A stretch of 64,000 bases of DNA from Hydrogenovibrio sp. 3SP14C1 (GCF_029625905.1 NZ_JARTLM010000001.1:186001-250000), one strand, 5' to 3'; counted from the stretch's first letter, positions 20,413 through 30,598 are shown. Notes: generated from the letters alone by a model not told the origin. A program made the numbers and translations.

Positions 20413-20592
20413 GTTAAACGGTCAGGAATAATAGCGGTTTCTCGTCTTAAAATCTAGTGATAATCGAATTAATTTTTTTAACCACAACATATAGAATAAG
20501 CTCAAAACCCAACTACTATATATGCACCGAGTCTCATTTAATTTTTTTAAGTCAACTTTCAGCTCAAAGCATATAGAATTCGAGGTGTTCGC

Positions 20593-21462
20593 CTATTTAC
20601 TTAGCTCTGCTAAAATTCGGTTTAATTCCTCTTCAGAACCATAAGCGATCTCGATTTTTCCTCGCCCTTTTGAGCCCTGCGAAATTTTAACATTTGCCGC
20701 CACTTTGTCAGCTAAAAATTGCTGATGTTTTTGCAACTGAGCTGGAAGCTCTTGACGTTTATTTGTCTTCTTTTGCGCGGAAGGCACTAATACCTTTTGA
20801 ACCGCTTCTTCAATTTCTCTGACTGTCCAATTCTTTTGAATTGCTTGCTTAGCCATTTCAAGCTGAATCGTTTCTGGTAGCGTAATAATGGCACGTGCAT
20901 GTCCCATTGAAAGCTTGCCTTCGTGCAACCAATCTTGAATAGCATCTGGCAATTTCAATAAACGCAGTAGGTTTGTCACCGCTGCACGAGAACGCCCGAC
21001 CGCATCAGCAACAGCCTGTTGAGTTAAATCAAACTCTTGCATCAATCGCTTTAAGCCCACTGCCGTTTCAATCGGGTTTAAATCTTCGCGTTGAATGTTT
21101 TCGATCAACGCCATCGCCAGAGTCGTTTGGTTATCTGCTTTACGAATCACCACTGGAACCAATTCCAAGCCAGCTTTTTGAGCCGCTCGCCAACGACGCT
21201 CACCCGCGATAATTTCAAATTGCTCATTACCAATGGATTTGACGACAATCGGTTGAACAATACCTTGAATGCGAATGGAATCCGCTAGCTCTTGTAAGGC
21301 CTCTTCACCAAACTGCTGACGCGGCTGGTATTCGCCTGGCACCAAACGACTGACCGAAACTTTATCGACCCGTAAGTCTGCAATACTACTGTCTGCCTTC
21401 TGCTTCCCGCCAATTAGGGCATTCACCCCTCTTTTTCCCATGCCAGATCGTTTTTTTGCCAT
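20593..21462 (-). CDS. parB: Chromosome-partitioning protein ParB
   Basis: parS-binding CTP-switch protein that loads near the origin. The ParB/Sulfiredoxin domain has VPGEYQPRQQF, the C-motif GERRWRAAQ and ENIQREDLNPIE. The helix-turn-helix is LTQQAVADAVGRSRAAVTN, and the C-terminal dimer domain is short. The 289-residue length is normal. It lies 11 bases after parA. A candidate parS lies at 62382. Confidence 0.96.
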   Translation of the reverse strand: MAKKRSGMGKRGVNALIGGKQKADSSIADLRVDKVSVSRLVPGEYQPRQQFGEEALQELADSIRIQGIVQPIVVKSIGNEQFEIIAGERRWRAAQKAGLELVPVVIRKADNQTTLAMALIENIQREDLNPIETAVGLKRLMQEFDLTQQAVADAVGRSRAAVTNLLRLLKLPDAIQDWLHEGKLSMGHARAIITLPETIQLEMAKQAIQKNWTVREIEEAVQKVLVPSAQKKTNKRQELPAQLQKHQQFLADKVAANVKISQGSKGRGKIEIAYGSEEELNRILAELSK

Positions 21463-21473
21463 TTTAATTCCAA

Positions 21474-22241
21474 TTACATTTTTGTTTTTCTGATTAATTC
21501 ATTTGCCAAAGCCAGATACGCGACCGCACCATTTGAACCAAGATCATAATCCAAGATCGACTCACCATAACTCGGGGCTTCGGCCAACCGGACGTTTCTA
21601 GGCACAATGGTTTGCAAGACTTTCATCCCAAAATGAGCGACCAACTCACTTGAAACATCATTCGCCAAGTTGTTACGTCGGTCATACATCGTTCGTAACA
21701 ATCCATCAATACTCAAATCAGGGTTCAACTCAGACTGCACAGCTTCGATCGTATCCATCAAAGCTGACAAGCCTTCTAATGCAAAATATTCACACTGAAC
21801 CGGTACCAAAATACCATCTGCCGCCGTCAAGGCATTCAAAGTCAACATATTCAAAGTAGGTGGGCAATCAATCAACACCACATCATAACTATCACGCAAT
21901 TTCTTTAACGCTTTGCGTAGCTTTTTAGGCCCTTTGGATTCCTCAATCAACTCGACTTCTGCGGCCGTCAAATCACCATTGGCTGCAATCAAATCAAGAT
22001 TTTCAACCGCTGTTCCCAATACCGCTTCGCGAGCTTTAGTATCACCCACCAGCACATCATATGCGGACACATCCAAGTCGTCTTTCTCGACCCCGATGGC
22101 AACCGTGGCGTTGCCTTGTGGATCCAAATCAATCATCAGGACTTTTTTATTCATACGTGCGAAAGCGGCAGACAAATTAACGGTGGACGTGGTTTTGCCT
22201 ACACCGCCTTTTTGATTCGCAACTGCAATGATTCTACCCAT
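21474..22241 (-). CDS. parA: Chromosome-partitioning ATPase ParA (Soj)
   Basis: Deviant Walker-type ATPase that segregates origins with ParB. It starts GRIIAVANQKGGVGKTTSTV, with the KGGVGKTT box and its signature lysine. It shows DLDPQGNATVA and VLIDCPPTLNML. The 255-residue length, without an N-terminal helix-turn-helix, marks a chromosomal Soj-type protein. Its start codon abuts the rsmG stop. Confidence 0.97.
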   Translation of the reverse strand: MGRIIAVANQKGGVGKTTSTVNLSAAFARMNKKVLMIDLDPQGNATVAIGVEKDDLDVSAYDVLVGDTKAREAVLGTAVENLDLIAANGDLTAAEVELIEESKGPKKLRKALKKLRDSYDVVLIDCPPTLNMLTLNALTAADGILVPVQCEYFALEGLSALMDTIEAVQSELNPDLSIDGLLRTMYDRRNNLANDVSSELVAHFGMKVLQTIVPRNVRLAEAPSYGESILDYDLGSNGAVAYLALANELIRKTKM

Positions 22242-22892
22242 TTATGTTTCCTGGCATTTTTCGATTTTAATCAATGTTCTTTCTGCATCTAAGCTGGGAA
22301 CGTGTAATTCAAAAACTTGCGACATTTTAGCAAAATTAGGTAATTGTGCGACTTCATCTTGTGTTTTTTGTGCTTTCATTGCCCACCAATATCCTTGCGG
22401 CTTTAAAAGATGGTGTGTCCAGCCCAACATATCGTCCAACGAAGCAAAGGCTCTCGAAACCACACCATCATACAAAGTCTCTGGGTGATAAGCCTCCACC
22501 CGATGATGAATCACTTCCACATTCTGCAATCCTAGCTCTGCTTTTGCCTGCACTAAGAAACGGGTCTTTTTACTGTTACTGTCTAATAAATCTATTTGAC
22601 GCTCAGGGAACAAAATAGCCAACGGAATACCAGGCAATCCGCCCCCTGTACCGACATCAATCAAACGCTCGCTGTCAATGTGCAGCGCCACACTCAGACT
22701 ATCTAGAATATGTTTGATAAACATTTCATCCACATCACGGATAGCCGTTAAATTATAGGTTTTATTCCACTTTTGCAATAAGGCCAAATAATCGAGCAAT
22801 TTTGCCCAGGCCTGGTCATTTTTCGGCAACCCAAAGCTCTCGGCTGCCTTATCCAATCGAGCCAAATAAAGAAGTTTTTCGTTCTCTGTCAC
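22242..22892 (-). CDS. rsmG: 16S rRNA m7G527 methyltransferase RsmG
   Basis: SAM-dependent methylase of 216 residues. The SAM-binding motif is LIDVGTGGGLPGIPLAI, and NLTAIRD is the conserved segment before it. The N-terminal segment KNDQAWAK contains the DNA palindrome CCAGGCCTGG at 22806. It lies eight bases after mnmG, the usual gidA-gidB arrangement. Confidence 0.96.
   Translation of the reverse strand: MTENEKLLYLARLDKAAESFGLPKNDQAWAKLLDYLALLQKWNKTYNLTAIRDVDEMFIKHILDSLSVALHIDSERLIDVGTGGGLPGIPLAILFPERQIDLLDSNSKKTRFLVQAKAELGLQNVEVIHHRVEAYHPETLYDGVVSRAFASLDDMLGWTHHLLKPQGYWWAMKAQKTQDEVAQLPNFAKMSQVFELHVPSLDAERTLIKIEKCQET
22798..22822 (-). repeat. CCAGGCCTGG palindrome, copy 3 (inside rsmG)
   Basis: The exact 10-mer at 22806-22815 is followed on the plus side by TCATTTTT, so the T-rich flank of the intergenic copies is kept. 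It encodes DQAW of RsmG. No terminator role is expected inside the gene. Confidence 0.8.
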
Positions 22893-22900
22893 AGCGCTTC

Positions 22901-24802
22901 CTAACCAACGGATTGCGACGTTTTGCGCAATTTTTTAATGTAAATTAATAACAAGGAAACAGCGGCTGGCGTAACGCCGGAAATACGCGAAGCCATCCCC
23001 AATGTAGCCGGTTTATGGTCACGTAATTTTTGTTTCACTTCATTGGACAATCCCGAAATTTTATCCAAATCCAATGCTTCAGGAATCTCCACATTTTCTG
23101 CGCGACGCAATTTATCGATGTCTTCTTGTTGACGCGCAATATACCCAGCGTACTTGGCTTCAATTTCAATCTGCTCAACCACCGTCGGCTCTGTCACCGC
23201 ATGACCAAACATCTCCATCGTGGCTAATGCATCATAACTGACATTAGGGCGCTTTAATAAATCAAATAAGGTTTGTTCTTTGCTCAACGGCAAATTCATT
23301 AACGCCTCGGCTTTTTTCGCTTCTGCATGTTTTGGGTGAATCCATGTCTGCTTAAGGCGTGACAACTCAGTTTCCATAGTTTCCATCTTGCTTTCAAAAG
23401 CCAACCATCTGCCATCATCCACCAAGCCAAATTCACGACCAATCGCCGTTAAACGTTGGTCGGCATTGTCTTCACGTAGCATCAAACGATATTCGGCACG
23501 AGAGGTAAACATACGATAAGGCTCACTGGTTCCCAACGTAATCAAATCATCAACCAATACACCGATATAAGCTTCATCCCGACGCGGATACCATTGCTCT
23601 TTCATCTGAGCACGGCGCGCGGCATTCATTCCCGCCAACAACCCTTGTGCAGCGGCTTCTTCATACCCGGTTGTGCCATTAATCTGACCGGCAAAAAACA
23701 GCCCGTGAATCGCTTGGGTTTCCAACGTTGGTCTCAACCCTCTCGGGTCAAAATAATCATACTCAATCGCATACCCTGGACGCATGATACGGGCATTCTC
23801 CAACCCCTTCATGGATTGAACAATTTGAATTTGTGTTTCAAAAGGGAGGCTGGTTGAAATCCCATTCGGATAAAGCTCGTTCGACGTTAAGCCTTCCGGC
23901 TCGATAAAGACCTGATGCTGATTTCTTTCTGAAAAACGCATCACTTTATCTTCAATCGACGGGCAATAGCGAGGCCCAACACTATCAATCTCCCCTGCAT
24001 CAGAATACATTGGCGACTGATCTAACGAATCACGAATAAAATCGTGCGTTTGTTCGTTGGTGTAAGTGATATAACACGGCATTTGCTCGGGGTGCATCGA
24101 CACTTTGCCCATATAAGAAAACACCGGCATCGGGTCATCTCCCGGCTGAATTTGCATCGCTTCAAAATCAACCGTGCGTGCATCGATACGCGGTGGTGTA
24201 CCTGTTTTTAAACGCCCCACGGGCAATGCTAATTCTCTTAATTTGGCGGCGAGTCGATTTGAGGGTGCATCACCAGCTCGTCCGCCTTCATAGTTCTGTA
24301 AACCTATATGAATGCGGCCTGCTAAAAAAGTACCTGCGGTAAGCACCACTTGATGCGCGTAAAACTTCAGCCCCATTCTAGTTTCGGCGCCCACCACTTT
24401 ATCGCCTTCCAAAATCAAGTCTTCAACCGACTGCTGGAAAATCGTCAAATTCACTTGGTTTTCCAAGCGCATACGAATCGCCTGGCGATACAACACTCGG
24501 TCAGCTTGAGCACGGGTCGCGCGGACAGCAGGTCCTTTTGAAGCGTTCAGCGTTCGAAATTGGATACCGGCCTCATCAATCGCCATCGCCATCGCACCGC
24601 CAAGAGCATCAATCTCTTTCACCAGATGCCCTTTACCAATTCCGCCAATAGCCGGATTACAAGACATCTGCCCCAGCGTATCAATGTTATCAGTCAACAA
24701 CAGCGTCTTCACACCCATCCGGGCAGCCGCCAGCGCCGCCTCGGTGCCTGCATGTCCGCCACCAACAACAATCACATCAAAATTGGTAATCTTGCTATCC
24801 AT
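22901..24802 (-). CDS. mnmG: tRNA uridine-5-carboxymethylaminomethyl modification enzyme MnmG (GidA)
   Basis: FAD- and NADH-dependent partner of MnmE in wobble-uridine modification. The dinucleotide-binding motif is [14 protein letters not shown]. GidA signatures are [11 protein letters not shown] and [17 protein letters not shown]. The length is 633 residues, close to E. coli (629). MnmE is encoded at 41.9-43.3 kb, so the usually adjacent pair is separated here by 17 kb. Confidence 0.97.
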   Translation of the reverse strand: MDSKITNFDVIVVGGGHAGTEAALAAARMGVKTLLLTDNIDTLGQMSCNPAIGGIGKGHLVKEIDALGGAMAMAIDEAGIQFRTLNASKGPAVRATRAQADRVLYRQAIRMRLENQVNLTIFQQSVEDLILEGDKVVGAETRMGLKFYAHQVVLTAGTFLAGRIHIGLQNYEGGRAGDAPSNRLAAKLRELALPVGRLKTGTPPRIDARTVDFEAMQIQPGDDPMPVFSYMGKVSMHPEQMPCYITYTNEQTHDFIRDSLDQSPMYSDAGEIDSVGPRYCPSIEDKVMRFSERNQHQVFIEPEGLTSNELYPNGISTSLPFETQIQIVQSMKGLENARIMRPGYAIEYDYFDPRGLRPTLETQAIHGLFFAGQINGTTGYEEAAAQGLLAGMNAARRAQMKEQWYPRRDEAYIGVLVDDLITLGTSEPYRMFTSRAEYRLMLREDNADQRLTAIGREFGLVDDGRWLAFESKMETMETELSRLKQTWIHPKHAEAKKAEALMNLPLSKEQTLFDLLKRPNVSYDALATMEMFGHAVTEPTVVEQIEIEAKYAGYIARQQEDIDKLRRAENVEIPEALDLDKISGLSNEVKQKLRDHKPATLGMASRISGVTPAAVSLLLIYIKKLRKTSQSVG

Positions 24803-24972
24803 TCGCTATCCCGATATTCAATCCGTCCAAGCGCTAACTACTTGAACTTCTTAAAAATTTTATTCATTTTAAAAAGCCAAGCATTATAGCATAGTTAACC
24901 CGTATTATATTTCACATTTCAACTTTGCATTTCTTCTATAATGTTGAAAAGACACATAAAAGGAGGAATCTC

Positions 24973-25602
24973 ATGCGAAAAAGAATCTCAGCACTTTCTA
25001 CGGCAACCTTATCAATCCTGTTCGTAACGGCTTGCTCCGCAATTCCTTCAGGAAACAGAATGGATATCAAAGCGGGAGACACCTTTATATTGAACAAGCC
25101 CGTAACCTTTGCACCTGACCATGCACGGGTTTTTATCCAGTATGGCAAACAAACGCGCCAATCCACTTATGAAAAGTATGATCAACACTGTCGCTTAGAA
25201 ATCAAAACCCTTAAAAGCGACCCTCAGACCCTACAGCCGGACACGTTTAAAATCACACAAGTGCGAATTGACGTGGAAGAGATCGCCTCTCAAACACCGT
25301 CACCAAACGATACGATTCATTATGCGATGAATGATACTGATTATTTCCCAAAATCTAAATTTGTGCAAACCGAATCAAGCTGGGTAAGACTCTCTTTAGG
25401 CGGGGATAGCGAACCCCCTGAAACGATGGATATTGTTCATTTATATCTCTCTTCCAAAACTCAACCCGATATTCTAAGACTCACTTGTGCAGGGGCACTC
25501 AGTACGGGAGACCCTTTAGATGCCCCAAGAAGCTATCGCCCGCAACAAAAACAAATTAACACGATTTTAGGGGCTTACGGCAAGATCACGACATCTCCAT
25601 AG
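24973..25602 (+). CDS. Predicted lipoprotein, unknown function
   Basis: A 209-residue exported protein with a lipobox ending FVTAC, acylated Cys at residue 21. The ATG at 24973 is preferred because AGGAGG sits six bases upstream; an in-frame start at 24925 would spoil the signal. The mature part is hydrophilic and beta-rich with segments ARVFIQYGKQTRQST and VHLYLSSKTQPDILRLTCAG, and has two further cysteines that might pair. No family is recognised with confidence. It is a rightward single gene in a leftward region. Confidence 0.75.
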   Translation: MRKRISALSTATLSILFVTACSAIPSGNRMDIKAGDTFILNKPVTFAPDHARVFIQYGKQTRQSTYEKYDQHCRLEIKTLKSDPQTLQPDTFKITQVRIDVEEIASQTPSPNDTIHYAMNDTDYFPKSKFVQTESSWVRLSLGGDSEPPETMDIVHLYLSSKTQPDILRLTCAGALSTGDPLDAPRSYRPQQKQINTILGAYGKITTSP

Positions 25603-25767
25603 CGCTGAGAGTTTTACAAATTAGAAAACAACGTAGATTGGATTTAACTTGAAATGCAGTGAGATGCAAAGCCAAAGAGAGTGTCGCGAGATTAATAAAA
25701 AACCGTGTAACCCGCACTTGAATATAGGAAGCTCAACTAGACAAGTTTAACCAATTTAAGAGCTTCC

Positions 25768-25792
25768 AAAAACAGCCAGGCCTGGCTGTTTT
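25768..25792. repeat. CCAGGCCTGG palindrome, copy 4 (bidirectional terminator)
   Basis: The exact 10-mer at 25776-25785 lies between the convergent lipoprotein and nnrS genes. The flanks AAAACAG and CTGTTTT pair perfectly, giving a stem of about 10 bp around a GGCC loop with T-runs on both strands. It can serve as terminator in both directions. Confidence 0.85.
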
Positions 25793-26948
25793 ACAATCGA
25801 ATTCCAGTGTCTTTTTCTGGGCTTGGACGGGCAAGAATCGGCACATATAAAAGCGTCAACAACCCAAAAGCAAACACCCAACCCAACTGACTGAGATGCA
25901 TCCATAAAACATAATGGCTGTCATCTACCATCGGGAAAATGACTCGCACGATGGCGGCCAAGGCTAAAACACCAAAGACCCAAACCACCGCTTTCGGCGG
26001 TTCAAATACATTTCGATTCGTATGTCCTAACGAAATACGCGCCGTCATCGAAGAACACAGCAAGCCAATACCCCCTGCCGCCAAAGCATGCAAAGCCAAA
26101 GACGGTGCCACCCAGTTCAACCCTGAAAACCCGTAAAGCAGCATGCCAAGAATCATAAACCCATACGAAAAATGTAACGGCCACAGCAATAAAACCGACC
26201 AGACTTTACGGTGATACCAAGTCTTAAAGCGAAGTGCATGCACCCAAACCAAAGGAAACGCAATCACACTGGTTAGCCAGTGTGTCGGGAAAAAGGTCGC
26301 GGCGACCATCAAGGCCAAAAACCCAATCAACGCCAATTGATCCAATAAGTTACTGTTAGGGCGTTCTGCCAAACCTAAAGCCTTTTCGGTAAAAAAAGGA
26401 ATCAGTCGGCGCATCATGGTTAAATTAATCGCCAGCACCAAAAATAACCCCAGTATCACCCCCCACAAAAGACCGCCTTCAATCCAGCCCAGTGCGCCAG
26501 CATAAAACAACATATTGACGAAAATCAACAATCCAAACTTTGCTACCAACCCTGATTGCGCCCACAATCTGCGATGATAAACTGGTACCGCAAAGTGTAA
26601 GAACAACCCCACATTAAACAGAATATCCAATATCATCAAAGCTTCCAGCGGCGCGCCAAAAAGAAACCCAATGCGCGCACTCACCCAAAGCAAGAACAGC
26701 AACATCAATGAACCGCCTGATGCCGAATCAGACCGTGTCCAATTCATCACCGCCGTCAATAAAAACCCTGTCACCGTCGCTAAGGCATATCCAAACACCA
26801 TCTCATGTGCATGCCACATCATCGGCGACACGCCCGAAAAAGTATAAGAAGACACCGGATAATTCAGCCACCAAACCGACATCGCAACCACCGCAAAAAA
26901 GCTTCCGCCGAGAAAAAAGGAGCGAAAAGCGCGATCAAAAAAGAACAT
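25791..26948 (-). CDS. NnrS family membrane protein
   Basis: A 385-residue protein with about twelve membrane helices. It matches the NnrS family: SYTFSGVSPMMWHAHEMVFGYA near the N-terminus, and later LHALAAGGIGLLCSSMTARISLGHTNR, contain conserved histidines and the typical SMxxRxSLGHTGR-like box. NnrS proteins are haem- and copper-containing and are linked to nitric-oxide stress and denitrification. No nitrogen-oxide reductase is visible nearby. It stands alone between two palindromic terminators. Confidence 0.88.
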   Translation of the reverse strand: MFFFDRAFRSFFLGGSFFAVVAMSVWWLNYPVSSYTFSGVSPMMWHAHEMVFGYALATVTGFLLTAVMNWTRSDSASGGSLMLLFLLWVSARIGFLFGAPLEALMILDILFNVGLFLHFAVPVYHRRLWAQSGLVAKFGLLIFVNMLFYAGALGWIEGGLLWGVILGLFLVLAINLTMMRRLIPFFTEKALGLAERPNSNLLDQLALIGFLALMVAATFFPTHWLTSVIAFPLVWVHALRFKTWYHRKVWSVLLLWPLHFSYGFMILGMLLYGFSGLNWVAPSLALHALAAGGIGLLCSSMTARISLGHTNRNVFEPPKAVVWVFGVLALAAIVRVIFPMVDDSHYVLWMHLSQLGWVFAFGLLTLLYVPILARPSPEKDTGIRL

Positions 26949-27012
26949 CCCAGACCTCCTTGCCTGAATAACAATTAAAGATTCTTTTTAAATGAATGTT
27001 TAATTCTACTCT

Positions 27013-27037
27013 AAAAATAGCCAGGCCTGGTGATTTT
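27013..27037 (-). repeat. CCAGGCCTGG palindrome, copy 5 (likely metE terminator)
   Basis: The exact 10-mer at 27021-27030 lies 40 bases beyond the metE stop. Reading leftward it is followed by CTATTTTT, so it probably terminates metE before nnrS. Confidence 0.78.
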
Positions 27038-27069
27038 TTATTAGGTGTGTTAAAAAACTATTAAAGCCA

Positions 27070-29418
27070 TCACGCTCGTTTAATTTGTTTTTCAAATTGC
27101 TTTCTGAGCACCTTAGCGGCGTCCACCATATGGCTTAGCGCCGGTTCGGTTTCGGGCCAGCTCCGGGTTTTCAAGCCACAATCCGGGTTCACCCACAAAC
27201 GCTCCACCGAAATGTTTTCAGCTGCTTTTTGAATCAAGTCCACCATCTGTTCCACGCTCGGAATATTCGGTGAGTGAATGTCATACACGCCCGGCCCGAT
27301 TTCGTTCGGATAATCGAAATCCACAAACGCATCCAACAATTTCATCTGCGACTTAGAGGTTTCAATGGTAATGACATCGGCATCCATCTTCGCTACAGCA
27401 TCGATAATGTCATTAAACTCGGAATAACACATGTGGGTGTGAATTTGGGTGGTGTCTTTCACGCCTGACGTGGTGAGCCTAAAACTGTTCACCGCCCAAC
27501 GCAGATAATCTGCCCAATCGGATTGTTTTAATGGCAAGCCTTCTCGCAAAGCGGCTTCATCAATTTGAATCATCTCAATGCCAGCGGCTTCCAAGTCTTG
27601 CACTTCGTCTCGCAGCGCCAAGGCGATTTGGTTGCAGGTGGTTTCACGTGGTTGGTCATTGCGCACAAACGACCATTGCAACATGGTCACCGCACCGGTC
27701 AACATCCCTTTCATGATTTTATCGGTTTGGCTTTGTGCGTATTGCGACCAACTCACGGTCATGGCTTTCGGGCGAGAAACATCGCCGAAAATAATCGGCG
27801 GTTTCACGCAACGTGACCCATAAGACTGCACCCAGCCGAACTGAGTGAAGGCATAGCCATCCAACTGCTCTCCGAAATATTCGACCATGTCATTACGCTC
27901 CGGCTCGCCGTGCACAAACACATCCAGCCCGATCCGTTCCTGTCGTTCAATCACCCCATGAATTTCGGCTTGCATCGCGACAATATAACGCGTTTCAGAC
28001 AGATCGCCACTTTTATATTGACGTCTTGCCTGACGAATGGCTTGGGTTTGCGGGAAAGAGCCGATGGTAGTGGTTGGAAAAAGCGGTAACTGAAATTTGG
28101 CTTTTTGTCCCTTCGTACGTTCGGAATAAGCCGTCGCTCGATCCAACGCGATGCTGTCCAATGTTGCGATTCGCGCTTGTACCTTAGCATCATGAATTAA
28201 CGTGGAGGCCGCTTTTTCTTCAATCGCTTGGCGATTGATCTGTAATGCCTCTTCATTGGTTTTCCCTTCCACCGCATCGGCTAGCAATTTGATTTCCGCC
28301 AATTTTTGCTTGGCAAATGCCAAATAGTTCTTCAACTCAGGATTGAGATTGACCTCCACTTCCAGATTGACCGGCACATGCAGTAACGAACAACTGGGTG
28401 CCAGCCACAAACGATCTCCGAATTTGGTTTTGGCGGGTTCTAATTGTCGGGCGGCATCGGTTAAATCGGTTTTCCATATATTACGGCCATCCACCAACCC
28501 AAGCGACAGAACCTTTTCTGCAGGGTAATTTGCAATCACATCGTTTAATTGATGAGCGCCTCGTAGCCCATCGTAATGCAACCCAGCCACCGGAAGATGA
28601 CAGGTCAAATTAAGATTGTTGCCTAAGGTTTCAAAATAGGTGGCCAGCAAAATGTTCACAGGTGTTTGTGCCAATCTTTCATAGGCATCTTTAAAGGCTG
28701 TTTGCCAGTCATTGCTCAGATCCAACACCAAAATCGGTTCGTCGATTTGAACCCATTCAATGCCTTGCTCCACCAGTCTTTGCAAAATTCGAGTATAGAC
28801 ATCCAGCAGCGCTGGCAAGCGGCTTAATTTAGGAATTGCGGTGCCTTTGTTTTCGGCCAGATACAAATACGTTACCGGACCGACTAAAACCGGTTTGACG
28901 TTTTTTGCTTTGCCTGTAAGCTGAATGGCTTCAGCCACTTCTTCAAACAATCGTGTGTCAGTCATCACAAATTCGGTGTCGTCTTCCAGCTCCGGCACGA
29001 TGTAATGGTAATTGGTGTCGAACCATTTTTTCATCGCCCCAGCGTAATCCGCTTTCGATGCTTGTTCGCCCGAAGGGTCGGCATGCCCTGCGCAGCAATG
29101 AACAACATCGTCCGAAGATGCACGGCCACGCGCCATTCGAAATGCGACGTCTAACGTATATGGCGTTTGACGAAACCGTTTTGGAATGACCCCTAACAGC
29201 GTACTCATATTCAGCACCTGATCGTAATAGGCAAAGTCATTGACGGGTAATAAGTCCATTCCTGCGTCTAACTGAGTTTGCCAATGCGTTTGGCGAAGGT
29301 TTTGGGCGACCTCAAATAAACTTTTTTCGTTAGACTCACCTTTCCAGTAAGCTTCCAGAGCAAACTTGAGTTCTCGCTTTGCGCCAATGCGGGGGTAACC
29401 TAAGAGGTGGGTTGTCAT
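27070..29418 (-). CDS. metE: Cobalamin-independent methionine synthase MetE
   Basis: Transfers methyl from 5-methyltetrahydropteroyltriglutamate to homocysteine. The 782-residue protein has the usual two-barrel form. The zinc ligands are visible in HTHMCYSEF (His and Cys) and in NPDCGLKTR (last Cys). The N-terminus MTTHLLGYPRIGAKRELKFA is typical. It is divergent from a metR-like regulator 107 bases away, as in enterobacteria. Confidence 0.97.
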   Translation of the reverse strand: MTTHLLGYPRIGAKRELKFALEAYWKGESNEKSLFEVAQNLRQTHWQTQLDAGMDLLPVNDFAYYDQVLNMSTLLGVIPKRFRQTPYTLDVAFRMARGRASSDDVVHCCAGHADPSGEQASKADYAGAMKKWFDTNYHYIVPELEDDTEFVMTDTRLFEEVAEAIQLTGKAKNVKPVLVGPVTYLYLAENKGTAIPKLSRLPALLDVYTRILQRLVEQGIEWVQIDEPILVLDLSNDWQTAFKDAYERLAQTPVNILLATYFETLGNNLNLTCHLPVAGLHYDGLRGAHQLNDVIANYPAEKVLSLGLVDGRNIWKTDLTDAARQLEPAKTKFGDRLWLAPSCSLLHVPVNLEVEVNLNPELKNYLAFAKQKLAEIKLLADAVEGKTNEEALQINRQAIEEKAASTLIHDAKVQARIATLDSIALDRATAYSERTKGQKAKFQLPLFPTTTIGSFPQTQAIRQARRQYKSGDLSETRYIVAMQAEIHGVIERQERIGLDVFVHGEPERNDMVEYFGEQLDGYAFTQFGWVQSYGSRCVKPPIIFGDVSRPKAMTVSWSQYAQSQTDKIMKGMLTGAVTMLQWSFVRNDQPRETTCNQIALALRDEVQDLEAAGIEMIQIDEAALREGLPLKQSDWADYLRWAVNSFRLTTSGVKDTTQIHTHMCYSEFNDIIDAVAKMDADVITIETSKSQMKLLDAFVDFDYPNEIGPGVYDIHSPNIPSVEQMVDLIQKAAENISVERLWVNPDCGLKTRSWPETEPALSHMVDAAKVLRKQFEKQIKRA

Positions 29419-29489
29419 ATTATGTCCTTTTCGTTTATCAAATGCTTTGAGTTGAAAAGATGATAGAATGATGGCAACATGAAAACAAA

Positions 29490-29502
29490 CGAATAATATT
29501 CA
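29490..29502 (-). promoter_or_regulatory. Candidate MetR operator between metE and metR
   Basis: On the minus strand the 13 bases read TGAA-N5-TTCG, one mismatch from the TGAA-N5-TTCA MetR box. It lies in the shared metE-metR regulatory region, 71 bases before metE and 24 before metR. Confidence 0.5.
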
Positions 29503-29525
29503 ACCTAACATGAGAATATTTCATA

Positions 29526-30425
29526 ATGATAGAGCTTAAGCATTTAAAAACCTTACAGGCCTTGCAACAAGAAGGCAGTGTCAATAAAGCAGCTGACGCC
29601 CTTTTCGTCACTCAATCAGCGTTATCACATCAAATCAAACAACTGGAACAATCTTTAAACCTAAAACTGTTTGAACGAAAAAGCTCGCCATTAATATGGA
29701 CATCTGCCGGCAAAATCTTATTAAAAACCGCACAAGATATTTTGCCTAAATTGGATCAAGCTGAAGTCACGTTAAAGAGTTTAGAAAAAGGCGAGCAAGG
29801 TCGGTTGTTTATCGGGGTGGAATGTCATACCTGTTTTGAATGGCTTTTACCCGTGATGCGCGCTTATCAACAAGAGTGGCAAGGCGTGGATTTAGACATT
29901 ATTAACAGTCTGGCGAATTCAACCAATACCTCTGCTTTACAGAACCTTAAAAATCAAAAATTGGATTTGGTGGTGACATCTGATCCTATGTCGATGCCTG
30001 AGTTGGTTTTTAAGGACTTATTCAGTTTTGAGCTGGTGTTGGTGGTCCCTGTTGGCCACCCCTTGTCTGATTTATCTTGGGTGAGCCCGGAAGATTTTCG
30101 CCAAGAGACGTTAATTCATTATCCGGTACCGAGAGAAAAATTGGATATTTTTAAACGCTTTCTTAGCCCCGCTGGCATTGAACCCATTGCTGAACGGCAT
30201 TCAGAAATGACGTTGATGATGTTACAACTGGTTGAAGGCAATAAAGGCATTTGCGTGTTACCGAAATGGTTATTGGAAACCCTTTCTGACTTTCAACACT
30301 TGCCGAGAGTACGAATCGGTTCGCAAGGACTTTGGGCAAACTTATATGCTGCCATTCACCGCGAGTCAGAGAACAAAGCATATTTGAATAGCTTTATTGA
30401 AAGAGTGAAACAAAAGATGACTTAA
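29526..30425 (+). CDS. metR: LysR-type regulator of methionine synthesis MetR
   Basis: A 299-residue LysR-family regulator. The N-terminal winged helix is visible in LKHLKTLQALQQEGSVNKA and ALFVTQSALSHQIKQLEQ. The rest is the co-inducer domain, which in MetR binds homocysteine. Identity as MetR rests on the divergent metE gene, the operator-like site between them and the close fit of the N-terminus. It ends one palindrome away from the convergent EF-hand gene. Confidence 0.9.
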   Translation: MIELKHLKTLQALQQEGSVNKAADALFVTQSALSHQIKQLEQSLNLKLFERKSSPLIWTSAGKILLKTAQDILPKLDQAEVTLKSLEKGEQGRLFIGVECHTCFEWLLPVMRAYQQEWQGVDLDIINSLANSTNTSALQNLKNQKLDLVVTSDPMSMPELVFKDLFSFELVLVVPVGHPLSDLSWVSPEDFRQETLIHYPVPREKLDIFKRFLSPAGIEPIAERHSEMTLMMLQLVEGNKGICVLPKWLLETLSDFQHLPRVRIGSQGLWANLYAAIHRESENKAYLNSFIERVKQKMT

Positions 30426-30448
30426 ATTTGACCAGGCCTGGTCATTTT
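30425..30448 (+). repeat. CCAGGCCTGG palindrome, copy 6 (likely metR terminator)
   Basis: The exact 10-mer at 30432-30441 starts seven bases after the metR stop and is followed by TCATTTTTT. TGA and TCA extend the arms. It is the probable metR terminator. Confidence 0.8.
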
Positions 30449-30477
30449 TTAATTAAGAAAGAGAAGAAGACGGATAT

Positions 30478-30501
30478 AAAAAGGGGAGCCACTTGGCTCC
30501 C
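30478..30501 (-). terminator. Rho-independent terminator of the EF-hand gene
   Basis: On the minus strand GGGAGCC and GGCTCCC form a 7-bp GC-rich stem with a four-base loop, followed by CTTTTT. It lies about 100 bases after the EF-hand stop codon. Confidence 0.75.
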
Positions 30502-30598
30502 AACCCTGAGGAACTAACTAAGGAAACTTAGTAATAAAACTTCTTAATACAACTTGGAGAGATAAAAATATAAAACGAAAATCTTAACTAACCTGTAA

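Noticed and set aside
25603-25767. Possible small gene between the lipoprotein and nnrS genes
   Set aside because: No start with a ribosome site and no coding pattern; only the palindromic terminator is supported.
27640-27656. GTTTCACGTGG resembling half of a parS site
   Set aside because: Inside metE, only the left half matches and the right arm is lost; explained by coding sequence.
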